DNA from: Hyphomicrobiales bacterium
Lineage (GTDB): Bacteria; Pseudomonadota; Alphaproteobacteria; Rhizobiales; Beijerinckiaceae
Assembly: GCA_930633495.1 (NCBI GenBank)
Contig: CAKNFJ010000001.1
Location: 1,302,001-1,366,000 of the forward strand
Length of the DNA stretch: 64,000 bases
Direction: 5' to 3'
Part shown: positions 35,797-45,170 of the stretch, in pieces
How positions within the stretch are numbered: the stretch's first letter is position 1
Layout: every line of letters starts with the position of its first letter
The notes under the pieces: generated by a model
The model's input: the letters and a program-made list of their open reading frames with translations, nothing else
Database searches by the model: none
What the model was told of the DNA's origin: nothing
Translations under genes and position numbers: made by a program

Positions 35797-36753
35797 ATGA
35801 ACGACGCCCTGCCCCGCCGCGAACGCTCCTCCCTCACAGGCTTCGCGATCAACCGGCTCGACCGGCGCGAAGACCTACGCAGCAAATCCGATGCGGTGAC
35901 GGCGCTGCGTCATCGCTCGGATACGCGGATCGCGGTGGTCGCCGGCGAGACGCCGATCCTGAAGCGCCTCGACGGCGAGGCGCTCTCGGTCTGGTTCAGC
36001 CATGGCGAGACGGAGATGCTCGGCCCGGCCGCCGAGGAGATTTTCATGGGCATGGCCGAGGACGGCACGCCTCGCTTTGCCCGCCTGCTCGACAAGGCGC
36101 TCGCTGAGCCGCTGAAGGAACGCTCCGAACTGTTCGTCACCGATCTGCGCTCGGTCGCGCTGAAGCGTATGGTGCCGGAGGACGAGGTCGGGCCGCTCGG
36201 CGAGGCCAAGGCGGTTCTGGACTGGCATGCCCGCCACCGCTTCTGCGCGCAATGCGGCGGGTCGACCGTCGCCGGTGCCTCGGGCTGGCGGCGCGAATGC
36301 ACCGCCTGCGGCGCGATGCATTTCCCGCGCACCGACCCGGTCGTGATCATGCTGGTGACGCGCGGCGAACGCTGCCTGCTGGCGCGCCAGGCCCGCTTCA
36401 TGCCAGGCATGTATTCCTGCATCGCCGGCTTCGTCGAACCGGGCGAGACGCTGGAGGATGCGGTGCGCCGCGAAAGCTGGGAAGAAGCCGGCCTGCGCGT
36501 CGGCGCGGTGCGATACATCGCCTCGCAGCCCTGGCCTTTCCCCTCCTCGATCATGGTCGGCTGCATGGCCGAGGCGCTCGGCGACGAGATCACGCTCGAC
36601 ATGACCGAGCTGGAGGAAGGGCGCTGGTTCCCGCGCGAGGAGGTGCTGCAGATGCTGGACGGCGTTCACCCGGACGGGCTCGCCTGCCCCCAGCACATTG
36701 CCATCGCCAATACGCTGGTGCGGGCCTGGGCGCTCGAGGGCGAACGGATCTGA
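35797..36753 (+). CDS. nudC: NAD(+) diphosphatase / NAD-capped RNA hydrolase
   Basis: A 318-residue Nudix enzyme. The zinc ribbon has Cys pairs in HRFCAQCGG and RECTACGAMHFPRTDP. The Nudix box begins GFVEPGETLEDAVRRE and continues SWEEAGL. The SQPWPFPSSIM motif is diagnostic of NudC. It hydrolyses NADH and removes NAD caps from RNA. It lies 43 bp downstream of mmsB and 50 bp upstream of an amidase gene, all on one strand. Confidence 0.95.
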   Translation: MNDALPRRERSSLTGFAINRLDRREDLRSKSDAVTALRHRSDTRIAVVAGETPILKRLDGEALSVWFSHGETEMLGPAAEEIFMGMAEDGTPRFARLLDKALAEPLKERSELFVTDLRSVALKRMVPEDEVGPLGEAKAVLDWHARHRFCAQCGGSTVAGASGWRRECTACGAMHFPRTDPVVIMLVTRGERCLLARQARFMPGMYSCIAGFVEPGETLEDAVRRESWEEAGLRVGAVRYIASQPWPFPSSIMVGCMAEALGDEITLDMTELEEGRWFPREEVLQMLDGVHPDGLACPQHIAIANTLVRAWALEGERI

Positions 36754-36803
36754 CGGGCACTCGGCGCCACCCCATCGACGACCATGCCTTCGCGGAGCCC
36801 TGC

Positions 36804-37976
36804 ATGACGGACCCGGTCAACGCCTTCGTACCGGGGCCGCGCGCCCGCATCGCCGGCAAGCCGGGCGGGCCGCTGGCGGGGCTGACCTTCGCGGTGAAGG
36901 ACCTGTTCGACGTCGCCGGCCTGCCGACCGGCGGAGGCAATCACGACTGGGCCAGGGCGAACCCCATCCCGACCCGCCATGCCTGGGCGGTGCAGGCGCT
37001 CCTGGACGCAGGCGCGGATTTCGTCGGCAAGACCATCACCGACGAGGTCTCGCTCGGCATCCTCGGCGAGAACGCCTTCGACGGCACGCCGATGAACAGC
37101 GCCGCGCCCGAGCGCGTGCCCGGCGGCTCCTCGTCCGGCTCGGCCGCGGCCGTCGCAGCCGGCCTCTGCGACACGGCGCTGGGCACCGACACCGGCGGCT
37201 CGATGCGCGTGCCGGCGAGCTTCTGCGGGATCTACGGCATCCGCCCGACGCATGGCCGGCTCGACCTGACCGGGCTGATGCCGCAGGCGCCGAGCTCCGA
37301 CACCGCCGGCTGGTTCGCCCGCGATGCGGCGACCCTCGCCAAGGTCGGCTCGGTCCTGCTCGGCACCTTGCCGGGCGCGCTCCCGACGCGGTTGCTGATC
37401 GCGGTCGACGCCTTCTCCTTCGCCGATCCCGCGGTCGCCGAAGCGCTGCAGCCGATGGTCCGGAAGCTCGAACGCATCGTCGGGCCGGCGCGCGAGGAGA
37501 TCATGGCGCCGCAGGGCCTCTCGGTCTGGGCGCGGGCGCAGCGCAGCCTGCAGCCGGTCGAGGCCTGGCAGACATTCAAACCCTGGATCGAAAAGCACAA
37601 CCCGCGCATGGCCTTCGGCGTCGCGGCCGGGCTGATCGCCGGCTCGCAGGTCCCGGCGAGCGAGCGCAACTGGGCAGCCCTGATGCGCGAGGAGGCGCGG
37701 GCGCGGCTGCGCCACCTGCTGCCGCCCGGCACGATCCTGTGCCTGCCGACCACGCCCTTTCCGGCGCCGCTGCGCGGCCTGTCGATCCCGGAACTGCAAC
37801 CGATGCGCGACCGCATCACCTGCCTCTGCGCTCAGGGCGGGCTCACCGGCTCGCCGCAGGTGAGCCTTCCCGGCGCGACGGTGGATGGCGCCCCCGTCGG
37901 TCTTTCCATCATCGGCGGGCGCGGCACGGATGCCAGCCTGATCGCCGTCGCCCAAGCCATGGAGGCTCTCGCATGA
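36804..37976 (+). CDS. Amidase (amidase signature family)
   Basis: A 390-residue amidase-signature enzyme. The Ser-cisSer-Lys triad is readable as Lys32 in FAVKDLFDVAG, Ser109 in PGGSSSGSAAAV and Ser133 in LGTDTGGSMRVPAS (the 24-residue Ser spacing is canonical). It is shorter than AtzE or GatA, mainly in the C-terminal region. ATG 36804 begins MTDPVNAFVP. The stop overlaps the DUF3225 gene by 4 nt. The pair suggests hydrolysis of a small amide such as a ureide or oxalurate derivative; the substrate is unknown. Confidence 0.87.
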   Translation: MTDPVNAFVPGPRARIAGKPGGPLAGLTFAVKDLFDVAGLPTGGGNHDWARANPIPTRHAWAVQALLDAGADFVGKTITDEVSLGILGENAFDGTPMNSAAPERVPGGSSSGSAAAVAAGLCDTALGTDTGGSMRVPASFCGIYGIRPTHGRLDLTGLMPQAPSSDTAGWFARDAATLAKVGSVLLGTLPGALPTRLLIAVDAFSFADPAVAEALQPMVRKLERIVGPAREEIMAPQGLSVWARAQRSLQPVEAWQTFKPWIEKHNPRMAFGVAAGLIAGSQVPASERNWAALMREEARARLRHLLPPGTILCLPTTPFPAPLRGLSIPELQPMRDRITCLCAQGGLTGSPQVSLPGATVDGAPVGLSIIGGRGTDASLIAVAQAMEALA

Positions 37977-38377
37977 CCGAGCTGACACCGAACCTGCCCG
38001 AGATCGTCGCCGAGATCGGCGCCTTGTTCGAGCGTTACGAGCAGGCGCTGATCGACAAGAACGTCGAGGTGCTCGACGCCTCGTTCTGGAACAGCCCGCA
38101 CACCATCCGCTATGCACTCGGCGAGAACGGCTACGGCTTCGACGAGATCCACGCCCATCGCGTCGCGCGTCCGCCGGGACCGGGCATCAAGGAAAAGCGG
38201 ATCCGCCTCGAAATCCTGACGCTGGGGCGCGATTTCGCTACCGTGAACCTGGAGTTCAAGGTGCGCGGCCGCGAGATCGTCGGGCGCCAGAGCCAGACCT
38301 GGGTGCGCTTCCCCGAGCTGGGCTGGAAGGTCGTCTCCGCCCATGTCTCGACGATGGAGGGTCCGCGCCCCTGGTGA
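37973..38377 (+). CDS. DUF3225 / HpxZ-AtzH-like protein
   Basis: A 134-residue NTF2-like protein of the family named for HpxZ (oxalurate catabolism) and AtzH. Segments: FERYEQALIDKNVEVLDASF, HTIRYALGENGYGFDEI and GRQSQTWVRFPELGWKVVS. It overlaps the amidase by 4 nt (ATGA). In known clusters these proteins accompany amidases of purine-ring and s-triazine degradation; AtzH has been reported to act on 1,3-dicarboxyurea. That supports a ureide or allophanate-like substrate here, by inference. Confidence 0.85.
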   Translation: MTELTPNLPEIVAEIGALFERYEQALIDKNVEVLDASFWNSPHTIRYALGENGYGFDEIHAHRVARPPGPGIKEKRIRLEILTLGRDFATVNLEFKVRGREIVGRQSQTWVRFPELGWKVVSAHVSTMEGPRPW

Positions 38378-38404
38378 GGCGCGCAGCCCGAAATCCGGCC
38401 TGCC

Positions 38405-39259
38405 TTACTCGGCAGGCTCCTCGATGGTCGAGCGGAAGTCGCTGGCGGGATAGACGCCCATGATCTTCATCTCTTTCGAGAAATAGGCGAGCTCGTCGAG
38501 CGCGCGCCTGAGCGCCGGATCGTCGGGATGGCCCTCGACATCGGCGTAGAACATCGTCGCGGAGAACAGGCCGTCGACCATGTAGCTTTCGAGCTTGGTC
38601 ATGTTGATGCCGTTGGTGGCGAAGCCCCCCATCGCCTTGTAGAGCGCCGCCGGGATGTTGCGGACGCGGAACATCAGCGTCGTCACGGTCTTGGCCCCGC
38701 CCTGGCGGGCATATTCCGGATATTTCGAGAGCACGACGAAGCGGGTGGTGTTGTGCTTCTCGTCCTCGATATCCTCCATCAGGATGTTGAGGCCGTAGAC
38801 CTCCGCCGCGATCCGCGGGGCGATGGCCGCGCGGGTCACGTCGCCGGCCTCCGCGACCTGCCGGGCGGAACCGGCCGTGTCGGCCGCGACCTCGGCCTTG
38901 AGGCCGAGCTTGCGGATGATCTTGCGGCACTGGCCGAGCGCATGAATGTGGCTCTGCACCGTCTTCACCGTTCCCAGCGTCGCGCCCTCGACGCCCATCA
39001 GGTGGAAGCGGATCGGCAGGAAATGCTCGCCGATGATGTGCAGGCCGGAGCGCGGCAGCAGATGGTGGATATCGGCGACGCGGCCGGCGATCGAATTATC
39101 GATCGGGATCATGCCATAGCGCGCGGTGCCGTCGCTGACGGCCGAGAGCGCATCCTCGAAGGTCGCGCAGGGCAGGAGCTCGCAATCCGGAAACACCTGG
39201 AGAGCCGCCTGCGACGAGAAGGCTCCGGGCTCACCCTGGTAGGACACGACGAAGGACAT
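38405..39259 (-). CDS. pheA: Prephenate dehydratase
   Basis: A 284-residue monofunctional enzyme that makes phenylpyruvate from prephenate. The catalytic domain covers 1-185, with YQGEPGAFSSQAA, IPIDNSIAGRVADIHHLL and the essential Thr-Arg-Phe in HNTTRFVVLSK. The ACT domain (about 200-275) has NIPAALYKAMGGFATNGIN and LESYMVDG, the Phe-binding region for feedback inhibition. ATG 39259 is selected because the upstream codons do not resemble the family. It lies 80 bp after kdsB on the same strand, a common pair in Hyphomicrobiales. Confidence 0.95.
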   Translation of the reverse strand: MSFVVSYQGEPGAFSSQAALQVFPDCELLPCATFEDALSAVSDGTARYGMIPIDNSIAGRVADIHHLLPRSGLHIIGEHFLPIRFHLMGVEGATLGTVKTVQSHIHALGQCRKIIRKLGLKAEVAADTAGSARQVAEAGDVTRAAIAPRIAAEVYGLNILMEDIEDEKHNTTRFVVLSKYPEYARQGGAKTVTTLMFRVRNIPAALYKAMGGFATNGINMTKLESYMVDGLFSATMFYADVEGHPDDPALRRALDELAYFSKEMKIMGVYPASDFRSTIEEPAE

Positions 39260-39339
39260 GGGGATTCTCAGGCTCCTCGGCTGCTTGTTCTGACGCAGTT
39301 CTCCGCACAAAGCCGCGATGCGGCCTTGCCGGAACGGCG

Positions 39340-40074
39340 TTAGCGGGACTTCAGGATCGCGCGGGCGCGATCGAGATCGGGCGGCGTGTCGACGCCGCGC
39401 GGCACATGGTCGATGACCATGACGTCAATGCGCATGCCGTCTTCGAGCGCGCGCAGCTGTTCGAGCTTCTCGCGCAGTTCCAGCGGCGACTGCGGCAGGC
39501 TGACGAAACGGTCGAGCGCAGCCCGGCGATAGGCGTAGAGACCGACATGGTGATAGAGCGGCCCCTCGCCTGCGGGAGCCGTCGCGCGCGTGAAATAGAG
39601 TGCGCGCATATGGCCGGGCGCGATCTCGCTGCCGATGAGCTTCACCACGCTGGGCGCCAGCTTCTCTTCCTCGTCCGTGATCACCCCGGCGAGCGTCGCG
39701 ATATCCACGGCCGGATCGGCCAGCGGCTTCACCGCTGCGGCGATCGCCGAGGGTTCAAGCGTCGGGAAATCGCCCTGGACATTGACGATGATGTCGTAGT
39801 GCCGCTGCGGATCGAGAATGTCCGCAGCTTCCTTGATGCGGTCCGAGCCGGTCTGATGGTCGGCGCTGGTCATCACCGCCTTGCCGCCTGCGGCCTCGAC
39901 GGCTGCGGCGATTTCCGGCGCATCGGTCGCCACGGCGACGTCTCCAGCTCCGGATTCGACCGCCCGGCGCCAGACATGCACGATCATCGGCTCACCGTTG
40001 ATGTCGGCGAGCGGCTTGCCGGGCAGGCGCGTGGCCTGCATGCGGGCGGGGATCAGGATCAGCGGATTCGACAT
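39340..40074 (-). CDS. kdsB: 3-deoxy-manno-octulosonate cytidylyltransferase
   Basis: A 244-residue enzyme that activates Kdo with CTP for lipopolysaccharide synthesis. The N-terminal nucleotide motif is [20 protein letters not shown], followed by [13 protein letters not shown] and the C-terminal [19 protein letters not shown], all standard for KdsB. It is transcribed with pheA and divergent from the cytochrome c gene, with 204 bp between the starts. Confidence 0.95.
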   Translation of the reverse strand: MSNPLILIPARMQATRLPGKPLADINGEPMIVHVWRRAVESGAGDVAVATDAPEIAAAVEAAGGKAVMTSADHQTGSDRIKEAADILDPQRHYDIIVNVQGDFPTLEPSAIAAAVKPLADPAVDIATLAGVITDEEEKLAPSVVKLIGSEIAPGHMRALYFTRATAPAGEGPLYHHVGLYAYRRAALDRFVSLPQSPLELREKLEQLRALEDGMRIDVMVIDHVPRGVDTPPDLDRARAILKSR

Positions 40075-40278
40075 GTTTCCGGGCGGGCTCGGCTAGGGGT
40101 GCGGCAGATTGCGGCGGGCGGCGTCAAAAAGTCTCTCTGCGGAGCGTGCTTATACGAGTTGCAATGAAGCGCGCAAAGCGGTTAAGCAACGGCGGAGGCT
40201 GGAGGCTTTCAAGACTCCCGCCATGCGCTATCTCGTCTCCCGGGCCTCGGCCGCGGAGGGCACCAGGGTTCGGACACG

Positions 40279-40821
40279 ATGAATATCGAAGCCAACAAGA
40301 TCGCCGGCGCGCTTCTGTCGACGCTGCTCGTCGTGATGAGCCTCAACATGGCGGCGGGCATCGTCTTCGCGCCGAAGAAGCCGGCCGTTCCGGGCTTCGA
40401 CCTGCCGAGCGAGGAGCCGGCCGCCGGAGGCGGCGGTGGCGCTGCCGCCGCCGCGGAGGAGCCGATCGCCGTGCGCCTCGCCAAGGCCGACGCGGCCAAG
40501 GGCGAGAAGGCCATCGGCGCCTGCAAGGCCTGCCACACCTTCGAGAAGGGCGGCGCCAACAAGGTTGGTCCGCATCTGTTCGGCGTCTTCGGCCGCAACG
40601 AGGGCTCGGTCGAGGGCTTCGGCTTCTCGGCGGCGATGAAGGGCCGCACCGACAAGGTCTGGGATGCCGACGCGCTCGACCACTTCCTGAAGAACCCGAA
40701 GGCCTATGTGCCGGGCACCGCCATGGCCTTCGCCGGCATCGCCAAGCCCGAGACCCGCGCCGACGTCATCGCCTTCCTGAATTCGCTGGCGGATTCGCCG
40801 CTGCCGCTGCCGAAGCCCTGA
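40279..40821 (+). CDS. cycM: Membrane-anchored cytochrome c (CycM-like)
   Basis: A 180-residue class I cytochrome c. An uncleaved N-terminal anchor (about 9-30) is followed by a Gly/Ala linker and the haem site CKACH (82-86); the axial Met is probably Met149 in GTAMAFAG. Length and the anchor match CycM of Bradyrhizobium, which passes electrons from the bc1 complex to the aa3 oxidase at the periplasmic face. The position beside kdsB-pheA is common in the order. A rho-independent terminator follows. Confidence 0.9.
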   Translation: MNIEANKIAGALLSTLLVVMSLNMAAGIVFAPKKPAVPGFDLPSEEPAAGGGGGAAAAAEEPIAVRLAKADAAKGEKAIGACKACHTFEKGGANKVGPHLFGVFGRNEGSVEGFGFSAAMKGRTDKVWDADALDHFLKNPKAYVPGTAMAFAGIAKPETRADVIAFLNSLADSPLPLPKP

Positions 40822-40850
40822 TCGGCCGGACTGCGACCATTTGCTTCACG

Positions 40851-40876
40851 AAGCCGGGCCTTTGCCCGGCTTTTTC
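40851..40876 (+). terminator. Intrinsic terminator after cycM
   Basis: The stem GCCGGGC (40853-40859) pairs with GCCCGGC (40864-40870) over a 4-nt loop and is followed by TTTTTC. This is a textbook rho-independent terminator, 30 bp after the cycM stop, separating it from the yej operon. Confidence 0.9.
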
Positions 40877-41027
40877 TATGCTCATGCCTTGCTCCCGCCT
40901 TCCGCTTGCCCGCACAATCCGGCGCCCACCGGTTCTTGCCAGAGCCCGCCCATTCCTGCCGGCCATTGCCGTGGGCGCGCGCGCAGGCGAGATAGGAAGG
41001 CGGCGAATCAGACGGAGACGCGAAACG

Positions 41028-42896
41028 ATGGCGATGCGCATCACACGCCGCAGATTGCTGGAAGCCGCAGGCGCGGCCGCGGTCGCGGGTGCCCTGCCCG
41101 CGCTTCCGGGAACGGCGTTGGCGCAGGATGCCGAAGCGCATGGGCTGTCGACCTTCGGCGAGCTCGGCCTGCCGCCGGACTTTCCGCATTTCGCCTATGT
41201 GAACCCGAAAGCGCCGAAGGGCGGCACGCTGACCCTCCAGATCAGGCAGGCCAGCGGCAACCAGAGCTTCGACACCTTCAACACGCTCAACATCTGGGTG
41301 CTGCAGGGCGACGGCGCGGCCGGCATGGACGCCTGCTTCGACAGCCTCATGGCGGGCTCCGGCGACGAGCCGGGTTCGCTCTACGGGCTGCTGGCGAAGA
41401 GCGTCGCGGTCTCGCCCGACAAGCTGACCTATCGCTTCCGGCTGCGCCCTGAGGCGAAGTTCCAGGACGGCTCGCGCGTCACGGCGAAGGACGTCGCCTT
41501 CTCGCTCAACATCCTCAAGGAAAAGGGCCACCCCTCCTACCGGCTGACGCTGAACGAGATGGTCTCGGCCACGGCCGAGGGCGATGACATCGCCGTGGTC
41601 CAACTTTCACCGAAGCGGGGACGCGACCTGCACCTCGTCGTGGCAAGCCTGCCGGTGTTCTCTGAACGTTACTGGTCGACGCGGGACTTCACCGCCTCGA
41701 CGCAGGAGCAGCCGCTCGGCTCCGGCGCCTACAAGGTCGGGCGCTTCGAGCAGGGGCGCTTCATCGAGTTCGAGCGACTGGCCGACTACTGGGGCAAGGA
41801 TCTGCCGGTGAATGTCGGCAGCAACAATTTCGACCGGGTGCGCTGGGAGTATTTCCGCGACCGGCAAGTGGCCTTCGAGGGCTTCAAGGGCGGCGTCGTC
41901 ACCTTCCAGGAGGAGTTCACCTCCCGCATCTGGGCGACGGGCTACGACTTCCCGGCGCTGAAGGAAGGCAAGGTCAGGAAGGAGACCCTGCCGCGCACCG
42001 GGCCGGTCGCCTCGCAGGGCTGGATCTACAATCTGCGGCGCGAGAAATTCGCCGATCCGCGCATCCGCGAGGCGCTGGGCCTGGCCTTCGACTTCGAGTG
42101 GACGCGCAAGAACATCATGTTCGGCTTCTACGAGCGGCTGACCTCCTATTTCGAGAATTCGGATTCGAAAGCCGTCGGCAAGCCGTCGCCCGAGGAACTC
42201 GCCCTGCTCGAGCCCTGGCGCGGCAAGGTACCCGAGGAGGTCTTCGGCGAGCCCTGGCTGCCGCCGGTCTCGGACGGCTCGGGCAGCGACCGTAACCTGC
42301 TGCGCAAGGCCGACGAGATGCTGCGCGCCGCCGGCTGCAAGCGCGAGGGCAATGTGCTGAAGCTGCCGAACGGCCAGCCCTTCGAGATCGAGTTCCTCGA
42401 TTCCAACCCGGCGCTGCAGCCGCATACGCAGCCCTTCCAGGCCAATCTCAAGCGGCTCGGCATCAACGCGACCTCGCGCCTCGTCGACCCAGCGCAGTAC
42501 CAACGGCGGCTCGACGAGTTCGATTTCGACATCATCACCCGCGCTCTCGGCGGCAGCGCCATCCCGAGCGACACGCTACGCGTCGTCTACGGCTCGGAAG
42601 CGGCCAAGACGCGCGGCTCGCGCAACCAGAACGGCATCGCCGACCCGGCGATCGACGCGATGATCGAAAAGATCGGCCAGGCGCACAGCTATGCCGAGGC
42701 GATCACCGCCGCGAAATGCCTCGACCGCCTGCTGCGGGCTGGCCGCTACTGGATCCCGATGTGGTGGAACGACGAGGTCTGGCTGGCCTATTGGGACATG
42801 TTCGACCGGCCGCAGACCAGCCCGAAATACGGCTCCGGCGCGCCCGGAACCTGGTGGTTCGACGCCGAGAAGGCCAAGCGGATCGGAAAGGCGTGA
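41028..42896 (+). CDS. yejA: Oligopeptide/microcin C-type ABC substrate-binding protein YejA
   Basis: A 622-residue family 5 solute-binding protein. The N-terminus carries a Tat-like signal ([19 protein letters not shown], cut near TALAQ). The mature part includes [38 protein letters not shown] and [16 protein letters not shown] near the end, close to YejA. It delivers peptides, microcin C in E. coli, to the YejBEF transporter. It starts MAMRITRRR at 41028; the long in-frame extension upstream overlaps cycM and is not coding. Confidence 0.92.
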   Translation: MAMRITRRRLLEAAGAAAVAGALPALPGTALAQDAEAHGLSTFGELGLPPDFPHFAYVNPKAPKGGTLTLQIRQASGNQSFDTFNTLNIWVLQGDGAAGMDACFDSLMAGSGDEPGSLYGLLAKSVAVSPDKLTYRFRLRPEAKFQDGSRVTAKDVAFSLNILKEKGHPSYRLTLNEMVSATAEGDDIAVVQLSPKRGRDLHLVVASLPVFSERYWSTRDFTASTQEQPLGSGAYKVGRFEQGRFIEFERLADYWGKDLPVNVGSNNFDRVRWEYFRDRQVAFEGFKGGVVTFQEEFTSRIWATGYDFPALKEGKVRKETLPRTGPVASQGWIYNLRREKFADPRIREALGLAFDFEWTRKNIMFGFYERLTSYFENSDSKAVGKPSPEELALLEPWRGKVPEEVFGEPWLPPVSDGSGSDRNLLRKADEMLRAAGCKREGNVLKLPNGQPFEIEFLDSNPALQPHTQPFQANLKRLGINATSRLVDPAQYQRRLDEFDFDIITRALGGSAIPSDTLRVVYGSEAAKTRGSRNQNGIADPAIDAMIEKIGQAHSYAEAITAAKCLDRLLRAGRYWIPMWWNDEVWLAYWDMFDRPQTSPKYGSGAPGTWWFDAEKAKRIGKA

Positions 42897-42903
42897 GCGG
42901 AGC

Positions 42904-43992
42904 ATGCTGAGCTATATCGCCCGGCGACTCGCGCTCATGGTGCCGACGCTGTTCGGCATCCTGCTCGTGTCCTTCGTCATCGTGCAGTTCGCACCGGGTG
43001 GCCCGGTCGAGCGCGTGATCTCGCAGCTCCAGAACCCCAATAGCGGCGCGGCCGACCGCGTCGGCGGCGGCCAGGGCGGCGATGCCGGCGCGCAAGGCAG
43101 CGAGGCCAGCGCCTATCGTGGCGCCCAGGGTCTCGACCCCGCCTTCATCAAGGAGCTGGAAAAGCAGTTCGGCTTCGACAAGCCGGCGCCGGAGCGTTTC
43201 CTGAAGATGCTCGGCGACTATGCCCGCTTCGATTTCGGCCGCAGCTATTTCCGCGACGCGCCGGTGCTGCAGTTGATCAAGGAAAAGCTGCCGGTCTCGA
43301 TCACGCTCGGGCTGTGGATGACGCTGATCTCCTATGCGATCTCGATCCCGCTCGGCATCCGCAAGGCGATGAAGGAGGGCTCCCGCTTCGACACCTGGAC
43401 GAGCGCCGTCGTCATCGTCGGCTACGCCATCCCGAGCTTCCTCTTCGCGATCCTGCTGATCGTGCTCTTCGCCGGCGGGTCGTTCTGGCAGATCTTCCCG
43501 CTGCGCGGGCTCACCTCCGACAACTGGTCGGAGCTCAGCCTCTTCGGCAAAGCCAAGGACTATCTCTGGCACATCGCGCTGCCCGTCCTGGCGATGGCGC
43601 TCGGCGCCTTCGCGACCTCGACCCTGCTGACCAAGAACTCCTTCCTCGACGAGATCCGGAAGCAATATGTGCTGACGGCGCGGATGAAAGGCCTCTCCGA
43701 GCGCAGCGTGCTCTACGGCCATGTCTTCCGCAATGCGATGCTGATCGTCATCGCCGGCTTTCCCGGCGCCTTCGTGCATGCGCTCTTCGCCGGATCGCTG
43801 CTGATCGAGACGATCTTTTCGCTCGACGGGCTCGGCCTTCTCTCCTTCGAGGCGATCGTCAACCGCGACTATCCCGTGGTCTTCGCCAATCTCTACATCT
43901 TCTCGCTGATCGGCCTCATCGTGCATCTGATCACGGATCTGACCTATAGCTGGGTCGATCCCCGCATCGATTTCGAGAGCCGGGAGGCGTGA
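42904..43992 (+). CDS. yejB: Microcin C/peptide ABC transporter permease YejB
   Basis: A 362-residue permease with six helices. It begins [19 protein letters not shown], characteristic of DppB/YejB proteins, has the YejB-type insert after [14 protein letters not shown], and the C-terminal EAA-like region [20 protein letters not shown]. The YejB-specific insert and the neighbours separate it from DppB. It lies 7 bp behind yejA. Confidence 0.93.
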   Translation: MLSYIARRLALMVPTLFGILLVSFVIVQFAPGGPVERVISQLQNPNSGAADRVGGGQGGDAGAQGSEASAYRGAQGLDPAFIKELEKQFGFDKPAPERFLKMLGDYARFDFGRSYFRDAPVLQLIKEKLPVSITLGLWMTLISYAISIPLGIRKAMKEGSRFDTWTSAVVIVGYAIPSFLFAILLIVLFAGGSFWQIFPLRGLTSDNWSELSLFGKAKDYLWHIALPVLAMALGAFATSTLLTKNSFLDEIRKQYVLTARMKGLSERSVLYGHVFRNAMLIVIAGFPGAFVHALFAGSLLIETIFSLDGLGLLSFEAIVNRDYPVVFANLYIFSLIGLIVHLITDLTYSWVDPRIDFESREA

Positions 43993-43994
43993 GC

Positions 43995-45170
43995 ATGAGC
44001 GACACGCTGATCGACGCCCCGCCGCCCGCCTTGCGCGGCGACGTGCCCCTCGCACCCGCCGAGGCGCAGCAGGGCTGGCTGAAGCTCTCGCCGATCAACC
44101 GGCGCAGGCTCAACAACTTCAAGGCCAACAAGCGCGGCTGGTGGTCGCTCTGGCTTTTCCTCGCGCTGTTCGTGCTCTCGCTCTTCGCCGAGTTCATCGC
44201 CAACGACCGGCCTCTCGTCGTGCACTACAAGGGCGAGTGGCTGTTTCCCGTCGCGGTGAACTATCCGGAAGAGAAATTCGGCGGCTTCCTCGCCACCACC
44301 GACTACCGCGACCCGGTCATCGCCAAAGAGATCGCGGCCAACGGCTTCGCGGTCTGGCCGCCGATCCGCTACTCCTACCGCACGCATAACCTCGACCTGG
44401 CGGTTCCCGCCCCCGCCCCACCGACCTGGATGCTCAGCGACGCGCAGTGCAAGCCGATCGCGGAGCGCAGCGGCGGATCGACCTGCCGCGATCTCGAATG
44501 GAACTGGCTCGGCACCGACGACCAGGGCCGCGACGTCGTCGCGCGGTTGATCTACGGCTTCCGCATCTCCGTGCTGTTCGGGCTGATCCTCTGCGCCTTC
44601 TCCTCGGTGATCGGCATCGCGGCCGGCGCCATCCAGGGCTATTTCGGCGGCTGGACGGACCTGATCTTCCAGCGCCTGATCGAGATCTGGACCTCGATCC
44701 CGGCGCTCTATTTGCTGATCATCGTCGCCGCGATCATCACCCCCAGCTTCTTCGTGCTGCTCGGCATCCTGCTGCTGTTCTCCTGGGTGGCGTTGGTCGG
44801 AGTGGTGCGCGCCGAGTTCCTGCGGGCCCGAAATTTCGAATATGTCCGCGCCGCACGCGCGCTCGGCCTCTCCAACCGCACCATCATGATCCGCCACCTG
44901 CTGCCGAACGCCATGGTGGCGACGCTGACCTTCCTGCCCTTCATCCTGAACGGCTCGATCACGACGCTGACCTCGCTCGACTTCCTCGGCTTCGGCCTGC
45001 CGCCGGGCTCGCCTTCGCTCGGCGAATTGCTGGCGCAGGGCAAGTCGAACCTGCAGGCGCCCTGGCTCGGCCTTTCCGGCTTCATCGTGATCGCGCTGAT
45101 GCTGTCGCTGCTGATCTTCATCGGCGAGGCGGTGCGCGACGCCTTCGACCCGCGGAAGACCTTCGCATGA
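43995..45170 (+). CDS. yejE: Microcin C/peptide ABC transporter permease YejE
   Basis: A 391-residue permease. The N-terminal cytoplasmic part (LSPINRRRLNNFKANKRGWW) and the large periplasmic insert after the first helix (FPVAVNYPEEKFGGFLATTD) are hallmarks of YejE. The core has LGTDDQGRDVVARLIYGFRI and the EAA-loop RAARALGLSNRTIMIRHLLP. The ATG at 43995, behind GGGAGGCG, is preferred over a GTG at 43989. It overlaps yejF by 4 nt. Confidence 0.93.
   Translation: MSDTLIDAPPPALRGDVPLAPAEAQQGWLKLSPINRRRLNNFKANKRGWWSLWLFLALFVLSLFAEFIANDRPLVVHYKGEWLFPVAVNYPEEKFGGFLATTDYRDPVIAKEIAANGFAVWPPIRYSYRTHNLDLAVPAPAPPTWMLSDAQCKPIAERSGGSTCRDLEWNWLGTDDQGRDVVARLIYGFRISVLFGLILCAFSSVIGIAAGAIQGYFGGWTDLIFQRLIEIWTSIPALYLLIIVAAIITPSFFVLLGILLLFSWVALVGVVRAEFLRARNFEYVRAARALGLSNRTIMIRHLLPNAMVATLTFLPFILNGSITTLTSLDFLGFGLPPGSPSLGELLAQGKSNLQAPWLGLSGFIVIALMLSLLIFIGEAVRDAFDPRKTFA

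Noticed and set aside
40146..41027. An N-terminal extension of yejA through cycM
   Set aside because: The extension overlaps cycM in another frame and crosses a rho-independent terminator; yejA has a proper signal sequence at 41028.
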